Source: Bacillota bacterium (GTDB lineage: Bacteria > Bacillota > Clostridia > Lachnospirales > Lachnospiraceae). From it: a stretch of 16,324 nucleotides of DNA. The notes beneath the pieces were generated by a model, which saw only the letters and a program-made list of their open reading frames with translations, searched no databases and was not told the DNA's origin. The DNA lies in assembly GCA_023398615.1 (NCBI GenBank), contig JAEWSD010000266.1, positions 1-16,324 on the forward strand. The letters run 5' to 3'. How positions within the stretch are numbered: position 1 is the first letter of the stretch; each line of letters opens with the position of its first letter. This document shows, piece by piece, positions 1 to 5,982 of this stretch. The translations under genes and the position numbers were made by a program.

Positions 1-30
1 CTCCAAGACATCCGCGAAGGAGGCGGTTTT

Positions 31-762
31 ATGGATCCGCTATTATTTAAACAGGCATGTAATAAGGTAACCGACAGCATCCGTATGGAATCGGGGATTG
101 GTACGTTACGTGAAAAAACCGTTCATGCGGTGCTTAAGAATTATCTTGCTCCCGATACCTCGTGCCAAGAAATTAAAATAGGCAGGTATTATGCGGATAT
201 CGTGAATGAAAATGGTATTATTGAGATCCAGTCCGGTAATTTTGATAAGCTTCGCAGAAAACTGGATGTATTTCTGGAGCTTTATCCGGTTACCGTTGTT
301 TATCCGATCCCTAACATCAAATGGCTTAGATGGGTAAGTGAGGAAACCGGGGAAATCAGCCCTCCCCGCAAGTCACCAAAGCAGGGTACGCCGTATATGA
401 TCGCGCCTGAGCTGTATAAGATCAAAAATTACCTGCTTCATCCAAACCTGAGAATACATATTATTTTAATGAATTTAGAAGAATACCGCTACTTAGACGG
501 GTGGAGCAGAGACAAAAAAAAGGGTTCCTCCCGATGTGACCGGATACCGACAGAACTGACGGAAGAAGTTGTTATCTCCGCCGTGCCTGATTATGATAAA
601 TTAATCCCCTCTTCACTGGGAGAGAATTTCACCGTGAAGGATTATAAAAAAGCCTCCGGTCTGCAGCTTAAGGCTGCCGGCACCGCCCTTAACATACTGT
701 ACTATGTGGGCGCCGTACAAAGAATAGGTAAAAGGGGGCAGGCTTATCTTTATTCTAAATGA
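31..762 (+). CDS. Conserved hypothetical protein, possible PD-(D/E)XK-type fold plus C-terminal winged helix
   Basis: I do not recognise this 243-residue protein as a named family. Visible features: residues about 23-75 contain an acidic residue in a helix (E28, in REKTVH), then D56 in a hydrophobic strand (YYADIV), then E65-I-Q67 in the next strand (IIEIQSG), followed by a basic helix (KLRRKLD). The order E...D...ExQ is the layout of PD-(D/E)XK nuclease-like folds, with Gln in place of the usual Lys. The last 40 residues (DYKKASGLQLKAAGTAL then a basic turn and YLYSK) look like a winged helix. There is no signal peptide or membrane segment. The start is supported by GAAGGAGG at 16-23. It is monocistronic in the window, with a terminator about 70 nt downstream. 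A DNA-processing role would be inference only; it could equally be an inactive nuclease-like fold. Confidence 0.8.
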   Translation: MDPLLFKQACNKVTDSIRMESGIGTLREKTVHAVLKNYLAPDTSCQEIKIGRYYADIVNENGIIEIQSGNFDKLRRKLDVFLELYPVTVVYPIPNIKWLRWVSEETGEISPPRKSPKQGTPYMIAPELYKIKNYLLHPNLRIHIILMNLEEYRYLDGWSRDKKKGSSRCDRIPTELTEEVVISAVPDYDKLIPSSLGENFTVKDYKKASGLQLKAAGTALNILYYVGAVQRIGKRGQAYLYSK

Positions 763-833
763 TATTCCCTTTATTTAATCTTTGTTATTATGCCAGTAGC
801 TATAATAATCCTTGTCAAAAAGGACAAACACAA

Positions 834-877
834 AAAATAGTCGTCCCGGTCTTTGCAAAGGTTAGGACGACTATTTT
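834..877. terminator. Bidirectional intrinsic terminator between convergent genes
   Basis: A perfect 13-bp stem, AAAATAGTCGTCC at 834-846 and GGACGACTATTTT at 865-877, encloses an 18-nt loop that itself contains the self-complementary CTTTGCAAAG. The A-run before the stem (832-837) becomes a U-tract on the minus strand and TTTT closes the stem on the plus strand. It can therefore terminate both the hypothetical gene ending at 762 and the leftward gene ending at 946. Confidence 0.85.
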
Positions 878-880
878 AGT

Positions 881-925
881 CGAATAATTATTCGCCGAGA
901 CGGATAGGCGCCACTATCCTCCGGC
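881..925. repeat. Small palindrome and hairpin beside the terminator
   Basis: A perfect 14-nt palindrome (CGAATAATTATTCG, 881-894) is followed by a hairpin with stem GGATAG 902-907 / CTATCC 914-919 and possible outer pairing GCCG 894-897 / CGGC 922-925. It lies immediately downstream of the leftward gene. It may be an additional transcript-end structure, but it has no clear U-tract. Confidence 0.4.
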
Positions 926-945
926 TGTCTTGCTAAGCATATCCG

Positions 946-2100
946 TCAATCTTTTAAAAACTGTGCCGGATGGTTCTTCCGGTAATCGGCCAACAGCAGG
1001 TCGACCATCCTTCCATAGCTCTTCACCCCGTCATTCTGGCTGTTCACCTTCAGATACGTATCATTCATCGTATTGGACACGGTACTGATTACGGTATCCT
1101 CAAACTGCTTCCAGTAATAGTAATCTTCTCTTATATCCGCTCTCATACCCTCCGTATAGACATCCTGAACCTGCCTGTATAAGTCTTCATCCTGTATATA
1201 CAGCTGCTCTCCGGCATAGGCTAACGCAAGCATGGTCCCGCTGTACTGGAATTCCAGGTTGTCCGACTGCCTGCTTACCAGGTAAGCTATAAAATTAGCT
1301 TCGTCCTCCCTCATAAATCCTCTTAAATGTGCAAGTTCATGGCACATTGCGGCAGGAACGGCATATTCGCCCGCATCAATATTTACGTTTGCCTCCATAG
1401 TAAACGGCCAGAAGATCCCTGTTATCTCCATCCTGGACATGAATTCAGAGAAGAACACCGTTTTCGGTGAAGCGTAGTTACCGCCAAGTATAGGATATTC
1501 CTTTGCCGCTTTCTCATAGGACTCTCCGGCAATCTTCGATACTTCCTTCCAGCCGTCCCTGTCCACCTTAAGTACCCCGTTACTGTCCTCCGCATTCTGT
1601 TCCGTCAGCTGTGTCCGAATATTTGCCGCATTAACGGCCAATTCGGAACATAAGCCATACAGCTCGTCCACGGAAGCCTCCTTAATCTCAAGATCACCAA
1701 ACACAGAAAAGGGATATCGGTAATAATTGACCCCTGCCAGGTTCACATAGAGGAATAGTATCAGGCCTAAGACACAGGCCGTATTAAGGATTCCTTCCGC
1801 AAACAGATACGCAGTGCCTCCCTGCTTCTTACGCGCGGTCCGTACCAGCTTCCGGACAAATCGTATCACTATAATTAATGTGATAACCGGCAGGCTAATG
1901 ATCTCCAGCTCCATTACAGAAAACGGAACCAGTCCCGTAATCAGGCTTAAACCCTGTGAGATCCATCTGTATAATCCTTCTGCAAACACATATTCCGCTA
2001 TCTTCACATTACTTCTGGCAATCCACAGTGTTAATAGTGAGATTGGAATGAATAGCAGCAACCAGGTTCGTTTCTTGTGAAAAGCCATGTACCATTTCAT
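946..2100 (-). CDS. DUF3810-type membrane protein with HExxH putative metallopeptidase motif
   Basis: A 384-residue membrane protein matching the DUF3810 family by its overall plan. Three hydrophobic segments lie at about residues 12-28, 55-80 and 103-122. A long extracytoplasmic or soluble domain follows, with HELAH at 254-258 and GFMREDEANF at 261-270. HExxH plus a downstream Glu (E265 or E267) is the zinc-binding pattern of gluzincin-like metallopeptidases. The family is, as far as I know, functionally uncharacterised, so protease activity is inferred from the motif only. The ATG at 2100 has a GGTGGG-like element about 9-14 nt upstream, which is weak; an in-frame Met at residue 5 has none. 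It lies 104 nt downstream of the sigma-like gene on the same strand with no terminator between, so cotranscription is likely. Confidence 0.85.
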   Translation of the reverse strand: MKWYMAFHKKRTWLLLFIPISLLTLWIARSNVKIAEYVFAEGLYRWISQGLSLITGLVPFSVMELEIISLPVITLIIVIRFVRKLVRTARKKQGGTAYLFAEGILNTACVLGLILFLYVNLAGVNYYRYPFSVFGDLEIKEASVDELYGLCSELAVNAANIRTQLTEQNAEDSNGVLKVDRDGWKEVSKIAGESYEKAAKEYPILGGNYASPKTVFFSEFMSRMEITGIFWPFTMEANVNIDAGEYAVPAAMCHELAHLRGFMREDEANFIAYLVSRQSDNLEFQYSGTMLALAYAGEQLYIQDEDLYRQVQDVYTEGMRADIREDYYYWKQFEDTVISTVSNTMNDTYLKVNSQNDGVKSYGRMVDLLLADYRKNHPAQFLKD

Positions 2101-2157
2101 TTACTATACCCACCGTATAACACCGTCTGCAGAGGTGTTACAGCCACAAATATGTTT

Positions 2158-2210
2158 GGTTGAAAGAATCCCCTGTGGCATCCTTTCTATTATCGTATTT
2201 TCTTTCAACC
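2158..2210 (-). repeat. Inverted repeat spanning the stop codon of the sigma-like gene
   Basis: GGTTGAAAGA at 2158-2167 and TCTTTCAACC at 2201-2210 are perfect 10-nt inverted copies separated by 33 nt. The right arm covers the last codons and stop (2205-2207) of the sigma-like gene. There is no U-tract on either strand, so it is not a standard terminator. It could affect RNA processing or coupling to the downstream gene. Confidence 0.5.
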
Positions 2211-3101
2211 TTCGTGGTTATGATGATGTCCGGAGTTATGATCCGCTCCGGGGTCCGGAACCAGACTGTCCGAATCCGCGTACATATTCAGGATGTCTTC
2301 AATCTCCTTCTCGGATAATTTCGTACATTCCGCCAGTTCATGGATATCTGCCTTTCTGCCCAGATCCTCGGCAAGTTCTTTCGCCGCATCATTTATTAAT
2401 TTCGTTTTTTCAAGGATTTTATTCTCAAAATCCCTGCTTTCTTTTCTTTCGTTAATGGAAGCCTCCACGGATTGTTTTACATATCCCGTAATAAAATCCT
2501 TCCATTTTGACTTATCCGTCAGCTCAGGCAGGTTTTCCAAAGCGTTCATAAGTCCGATATTGCCTTCCTGGATCAGATCTTCCAGTGTAACTCCCTGATT
2601 CCTGTACCGGTCCGCAATTTCTACCACATAGCGAAGATTCCCTTCAATAAACCGGTTCTTTGCAAGGCTGTCCCCCTCTGATATTTTATCCACCAGATGA
2701 ACGCTTTCCGCTTGAGTGACATCGGAGATTACCTGCAGATCTTCCAGATACATCTTTAAATATACGGAATCCTCTTCCTTTTGCAACGGCCGGCTTTTTT
2801 CCTGAACCGGTCCCTTCCGCCGCACTCTGCCATGCTTTTCTTCCCGGTTATCGTTCCGGGGATTCTCTGTCCGTTCTTCCTGCAAAACCGCTTTCGTATA
2901 CTCGGTTACGGAATCCACATAACCCTCTATCTTAATGTGATATGCCGATAGATATGCAAATATCTGCTCATATTGTTCCTCGCTCAGTTCCATATCACCG
3001 AACATCTTCCTGATCTCAGGCGCCTTTAACCGGTTTCCCTGTACTCTGGCCACTTCAAGAATATCAGCCAGCATCTCCTGAAATTTATTTCTGTTATTCA
3101 T
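2205..3101 (-). CDS. Sigma-70-like protein lacking region 4
   Basis: A 298-residue protein related to primary sigma factors. Residues 1-75 resemble region 1.1 (helical, acidic). A charged linker follows to about 110, then a short region 1.2-like stretch (SVYLKMYLEDL). Region 2.1-2.2 is well preserved at about 132-190 (AKNRFIEGNLRYVVEIADRYRNQGVTLEDLIQEGNIGLMNA), the surface that binds the RNA polymerase beta-prime clamp. Residues 225-275 resemble region 3. The protein then ends in a His-rich tail (residues 288-296), with no region 4 helix-turn-helix to read a -35 element. The promoter-melting segment is also changed: where RpoD has FSTYATWW-IRQAI, this has FITGYVKQSVEASI, without the tryptophans. 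It may be a core-binding regulator or a specialised sigma. The start is supported by AGAGGG just upstream (3105-3110 on the plus strand). Confidence 0.85.
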   Translation of the reverse strand: MNNRNKFQEMLADILEVARVQGNRLKAPEIRKMFGDMELSEEQYEQIFAYLSAYHIKIEGYVDSVTEYTKAVLQEERTENPRNDNREEKHGRVRRKGPVQEKSRPLQKEEDSVYLKMYLEDLQVISDVTQAESVHLVDKISEGDSLAKNRFIEGNLRYVVEIADRYRNQGVTLEDLIQEGNIGLMNALENLPELTDKSKWKDFITGYVKQSVEASINERKESRDFENKILEKTKLINDAAKELAEDLGRKADIHELAECTKLSEKEIEDILNMYADSDSLVPDPGADHNSGHHHNHEG

Positions 3102-3238
3102 AAACCCTCTTTCCCTGAGGCCGCAGACCTTTGCAGCCGATAAAACATATCAGTCCATCATTTTATATAACCCGATCTGGAAAATAGCATTAAAAAACCA
3201 AGTATTTTCCTGTATTCAGAGCGTTTTAATACACTTTT

Positions 3239-3267
3239 ATTTTAGCATATTTCAGGAGCTAAAGCAA
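3239..3267 (-). promoter_or_regulatory. Promoter of the sigma-like gene
   Basis: On the minus strand TTGCTT (plus 3262-3267), a 17-bp spacer, then TAAAAT (plus 3239-3244) preceded by TGC, an extended -10. It gives a leader of roughly 130 nt to the start at 3101. Confidence 0.65.
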
Positions 3268-3287
3268 CGATTTATGGATGGATACCC

Positions 3288-3316
3288 TTGCGTTTTTGCA
3301 TGCCAAATGTTAGAAT
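3288..3316 (+). promoter_or_regulatory. Promoter of the S1-domain gene
   Basis: TTGCGT (3288-3293), 17-bp spacer, TAGAAT (3311-3316). Predicted transcription start is near 3323, giving a leader of about 50 nt before the ATG at 3373. It diverges from the sigma-like promoter, the two -35 boxes being about 20 bp apart. Confidence 0.7.
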
Positions 3317-3372
3317 AAACTCAGTCTATCAATAGAACTAGCAAGGTGCGTTGGCACAGATTGGAGAATGTT

Positions 3373-4338
3373 ATGAATACTACTGTTGGAAATGAAGTAC
3401 CCGAGGAATCAAATGCTGTTCCCCAGACCGAAGCTGTTCCTTCTATGGATGAATATGCGGAACAGATTGATAAATCATTTCACAAGCTTGAAGAAGGTGA
3501 ACTGGTAAAGGGCGTGGTGATCGGCATTTCCGATACGGAGGTTACCGTTGATTTAGGCTATTATGCGGAAGGTATCATTAAGCTTGAAGAACTTAGTAAT
3601 GACCCCCGTTTTTCCATTAAGGCGGATATTTCTGTCGGGGAAGAAATCACTGCAACCGTTATCAAGGAAGACGACGGAGAGGGCAATATCCTTCTGTCTA
3701 AAAAGAAAGCAGATAATATCCTGTCCTGGACTTCCCTTAAGGAGTATCTGGATAACAGAACCGTATTGAAGGTGAAAATTGCCCAGGCGGTTAACGGGGG
3801 TGTCGTAACCTATCTGAAAGGCATCCGCGCTTTCATCCCTGCTTCCCAGCTTTCCCTGAATTATGTCCAGAATCCGGCCGACTGGGTTAATAAGGAGATC
3901 GAAGTTATTGTTATCACTGTGGACGAGGAGAAGCAGAAATTAGTATTATCCGGGAAGGAAGTGGAACGGGATAATGAAAAGGCAGAGAAAAGCAACCGAA
4001 TATCCAGACTTCAAACCGGAACCATAACGAAGGGCGTCGTAGAAAAAATTGTTCCGTACGGAGCCTTTATTGATATCGGCAACGGCTTATCCGGACTGGT
4101 TCACATCTCCCAGATCTGCGGCAGGCATATTAAGACGCCTAATGAAGTGATCAAGGAAGGCCAGGAGGTTACCGTTAAGATTATAAATATAAAGGATGGC
4201 AAGGTAAGCCTTAGTATGAAAGCGGTAGAGGAAAATGCGGAAGCAGTGGACGCTGCGGATGAGGTACCCTTTGAATACAGTACGGGAGGCGAAGCCTCCA
4301 CCGGACTTGCAGGATTGCTGTCCAAAATCAAGCTGTAA
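3373..4338 (+). CDS. Three-repeat S1 RNA-binding protein (ribosomal protein S1-like)
   Basis: A 321-residue protein built of three S1/OB-fold RNA-binding repeats: about 41-112 (EGELVKGVVIGI to LLSKKKA), 126-196 (a more divergent copy ending VLSGKEV), and 214-284 (the best conserved, with KGVVEKIVPYGAFIDIG, GLVHISQI and KVSLSMKA). The N-terminal 40 residues and C-terminal tail are acidic and low complexity, ending in GLAGLLSKIKL. It resembles the short RpsA/YpfD homologues of Firmicutes, which bind mRNA or the ribosome; E. coli S1 has six repeats. A GTG at 3346 would add nine residues, but the ATG at 3373 is chosen because GGAG at 3363-3366 lies 6 nt ahead of it and the GTG has no comparable site. 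Confidence 0.9.
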   Translation: MNTTVGNEVPEESNAVPQTEAVPSMDEYAEQIDKSFHKLEEGELVKGVVIGISDTEVTVDLGYYAEGIIKLEELSNDPRFSIKADISVGEEITATVIKEDDGEGNILLSKKKADNILSWTSLKEYLDNRTVLKVKIAQAVNGGVVTYLKGIRAFIPASQLSLNYVQNPADWVNKEIEVIVITVDEEKQKLVLSGKEVERDNEKAEKSNRISRLQTGTITKGVVEKIVPYGAFIDIGNGLSGLVHISQICGRHIKTPNEVIKEGQEVTVKIINIKDGKVSLSMKAVEENAEAVDAADEVPFEYSTGGEASTGLAGLLSKIKL

Positions 4339-4345
4339 GACTTTT

Positions 4346-4389
4346 TTGCGCGGGAAACGCCGTTCTTTGTTTAGGCGCTCCCCGCGCAA
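4346..4389. terminator. GC-rich terminator hairpin between S1 gene and relQ
   Basis: TTGCGCGGG 4346-4354 pairs with CCCGCGCAA 4381-4389, with further pairing of CGCC 4358-4361 and GGCG 4374-4377. It sits between convergent stops (4338 plus, 4393 minus). The sequence after the stem on the plus strand is moderately T-rich (AATTCTTATCTT). On the minus strand the stem is followed by A residues, so plus-strand termination is the better call. Confidence 0.65.
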
Positions 4390-4392
4390 TTC

Positions 4393-5304
4393 TTATCTTA
4401 ACCCGAAAAATCTCATAAACTTGCCGTCGGATTTCTTATCCGCTTCCTTTTCCTGCATCCCCTCCGGATTACCGTTTTTTGAACCCGTAAACCTTGTTAC
4501 TTTTGAAGCCTTTTCTTCCGGTTCGGAATCGTGCTCTATAATTTCGGTTATCACTTCTTCCGTGGTCTCACTGGTGAACTCCTCCATCTCCTCATCAATC
4601 ACGGTCCCATAGGATTCCTTTATGCTGTTCTGAAATGTATCGGAAACAATCAGCTTATATTGTTTCATTGCTTCTTCCGGATTGTAGACTCTTATCTCTT
4701 CATTCAGGGATAACATTTTTTTATCCAGATAGGATACAATATCCGCACATTCCTTTAATTCTTTCGAGATTCGCTCCGGTGCATTCCCTTCGAATTTGTA
4801 ATAAATTTTATGCTCCAGACTTGCCCAGAAATCCATAGCAATCGTACGGATCTGTATCTCTACCTTGGTATTTACCATCGTATCGGACAGGTAAATAGGA
4901 ACCGATATGATCATGTGATAGCTGGTATAGCCGTTCGGTTTCGGGCACATGATGTAATCTTTTACCTTCAGAACATGCACATCACTTTGCTTTGCCAGCA
5001 GGTCTGCGATACGGTAGATATCAGATGTGAAAGAACAGATAATCCGGATACCGGCCACATCATTTATATATTTTACGATGTTTTCCACCGTCAGTTCCCT
5101 TCCGTTATGCCGCATCTTCTTTGCTATGCTTTGCGGCGATTTAATCCGGGATGTTATATGTTCAATGGGGTTATACTGGTGTGCCAGTTTAAATTCGTTA
5201 TTTAATATTTCAATCTTAGTATTGACTTCCTTTAATGCAGAATCATATCGGAGCATGACCTTCTGCCATTCATCCTCTTCGTTGTAATATATCGGTAAGT
5301 CCAT
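4393..5304 (-). CDS. relQ: Small alarmone synthetase, RelQ-type (p)ppGpp synthetase
   Basis: The protein transfers pyrophosphate from ATP to GDP/GTP to make the stringent-response alarmones. The synthetase domain covers about 10-205 and aligns by eye with B. subtilis YjbM/RelQ: YNPIEHITSRIKSPQSIAKKM at 44-64 (RelQ: SPIEFVTGRVKPVASILEK), the DVAGIRI core at 82-88, GYTSYH at 125-130, and VEIQIRT at 148-154 with catalytic E149, then AMDFWASLEHK. There is no hydrolase (HD), TGS or ACT domain, so it is a synthetase-only enzyme. At 303 residues it is about 90 longer than YjbM because of an acidic, low-complexity C-terminal tail (about 210-300). The start is supported by AGGAGG a few nt upstream. 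It is transcribed alone, away from blaI, with an extended -10 promoter and a structured leader. Confidence 0.92.
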   Translation of the reverse strand: MDLPIYYNEEDEWQKVMLRYDSALKEVNTKIEILNNEFKLAHQYNPIEHITSRIKSPQSIAKKMRHNGRELTVENIVKYINDVAGIRIICSFTSDIYRIADLLAKQSDVHVLKVKDYIMCPKPNGYTSYHMIISVPIYLSDTMVNTKVEIQIRTIAMDFWASLEHKIYYKFEGNAPERISKELKECADIVSYLDKKMLSLNEEIRVYNPEEAMKQYKLIVSDTFQNSIKESYGTVIDEEMEEFTSETTEEVITEIIEHDSEPEEKASKVTRFTGSKNGNPEGMQEKEADKKSDGKFMRFFGLR

Positions 5305-5336
5305 GTTTTCCTCCTAACAGTAAGGATCACCCTTTA

Positions 5337-5377
5337 TTTTTGATCGTATGGGAAGGTTCGTCCTATACGATCAAAAA
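5337..5377 (-). promoter_or_regulatory. Long hairpin in the relQ leader
   Basis: TTTTTGATCGTAT (5337-5349) and ATACGATCAAAAA (5365-5377) are perfect inverted copies. The stem continues inward for four more pairs (one G-U), giving about 17 bp and a 7-nt loop. It lies 33 nt upstream of the relQ ATG, inside its predicted 5' leader. T residues precede and A residues follow the stem on both strands, so it is not a standard terminator. It may be a regulatory RNA structure or protein-binding dyad. Confidence 0.55.
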
Positions 5378-5429
5378 CGCTGATATCAAATATTCGATAA
5401 ACATGCTGTCTTCCTGCACATTCAGCCTA

Positions 5430-5438
5430 ATTATAGCA
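5430..5438 (-). promoter_or_regulatory. Extended -10 promoter of relQ
   Basis: On the minus strand TGC directly precedes a perfect TATAAT (plus 5430-5435). No good -35 hexamer sits at 16-18 bp, which fits an extended -10 promoter. The predicted leader is about 120 nt. Confidence 0.55.
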
Positions 5439-5528
5439 CACAATTATGAACAATTCTTGAATAAAGCAATTCTTAATTAAATATTAATGATTTTTACTGT
5501 TTTGTTATTTTTATGTAATGCAAAACTA

Positions 5529-5557
5529 TTGACAAAATTCAGTAATATCGCTATGAT
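5529..5557 (+). promoter_or_regulatory. Promoter of blaI-blaR1
   Basis: A perfect TTGACA (5529-5534), 17-bp spacer, TATGAT (5552-5557). The predicted start of transcription falls at the upstream edge of the BlaI operator, so BlaI would autorepress. Confidence 0.85.
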
Positions 5558-5561
5558 TTAT

Positions 5562-5577
5562 ATATTACACATGTAAG
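5562..5577. promoter_or_regulatory. BlaI operator, autoregulatory
   Basis: ATATTACACATGTAAG, containing the dyad TTACA-N2-TGTAA (5565-5576). This matches the TACA-N2-TGTA core known for staphylococcal bla and mec operators. It differs by one base from the operator pair in front of the PBP operon (12863-12899). Confidence 0.85.
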
Positions 5578-5595
5578 AGTAAGGAGAATAATATA

Positions 5596-5982
5596 ATGAA
5601 GGCTATTCCGCAGATTTCTGAAGCCGAATTCGAAGTAATGAAGATAATATGGAAATATGCACCCATCAGTACCAATGAAGTAATTGAAAAACTCACCCCA
5701 TGCACGGCCTGGAATCCCAAAACAATTCAAACCCTGCTGTTTCGCCTGGTAAAAAAGGGCGCATTGACTTACGAAAAGAAAAGCAGGATATTTGTTTATA
5801 CTCCTTTAGTACAGAAAGAGGAATACCTGGACCGGGAAAGCAATTCCTTTTTAAATCGCTTTTACAATGGCACGCTAAATTCTATGGTTTTGAATTTTAT
5901 AGAAAATAATAAATTATCGGAAGAGGAAATTATGGACTTGCGAAAAATCCTGTCTGAAAGGTCCAAGAAAGGAGCCAACTAA
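5596..5982 (+). CDS. blaI: BlaI/MecI-family transcriptional repressor
   Basis: A 128-residue dimeric winged-helix repressor, the usual length for BlaI/MecI (about 123-126). The N-terminal DNA-binding domain runs about 5-72: ISEAEFEVMKIIWKYAPIST, then the recognition helix region (WNPKTIQTLLFRLVKKGAL) and the wing ending VYTPLV. The C-terminal dimerisation helices follow (SFLNRFYNGTLNSMVLNF...LSEEEIMDLRKILSE). The bond that BlaR1 signalling cleaves in S. aureus BlaI (Asn101-Phe102) has an exact counterpart here at N100-F101 in the same context (VLNF). The start is supported by AAGGAG 9 nt upstream. It abuts blaR1 with no intervening base, so the two are translationally linked. Inferred targets are its own promoter, the PBP operon and perhaps the ABC exporter. 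Confidence 0.95.
   Translation: MKAIPQISEAEFEVMKIIWKYAPISTNEVIEKLTPCTAWNPKTIQTLLFRLVKKGALTYEKKSRIFVYTPLVQKEEYLDRESNSFLNRFYNGTLNSMVLNFIENNKLSEEEIMDLRKILSERSKKGAN

Noticed and set aside
2104..2181. 25-codon minus-strand ORF between the sigma-like and DUF3810 genes
   Set aside because: Its AGAAAGG element directly abuts the ATG with no usable spacing, and the peptide resembles nothing known.
3346..3372. Upstream GTG start for the S1-domain protein
   Set aside because: The added nine residues resemble no S1 protein N-terminus, and the ATG at 3373 has GGAG at proper spacing.
5337..5377. Hairpin as a transcription terminator
   Set aside because: Stem is followed by A residues on both strands; there is no U-tract.
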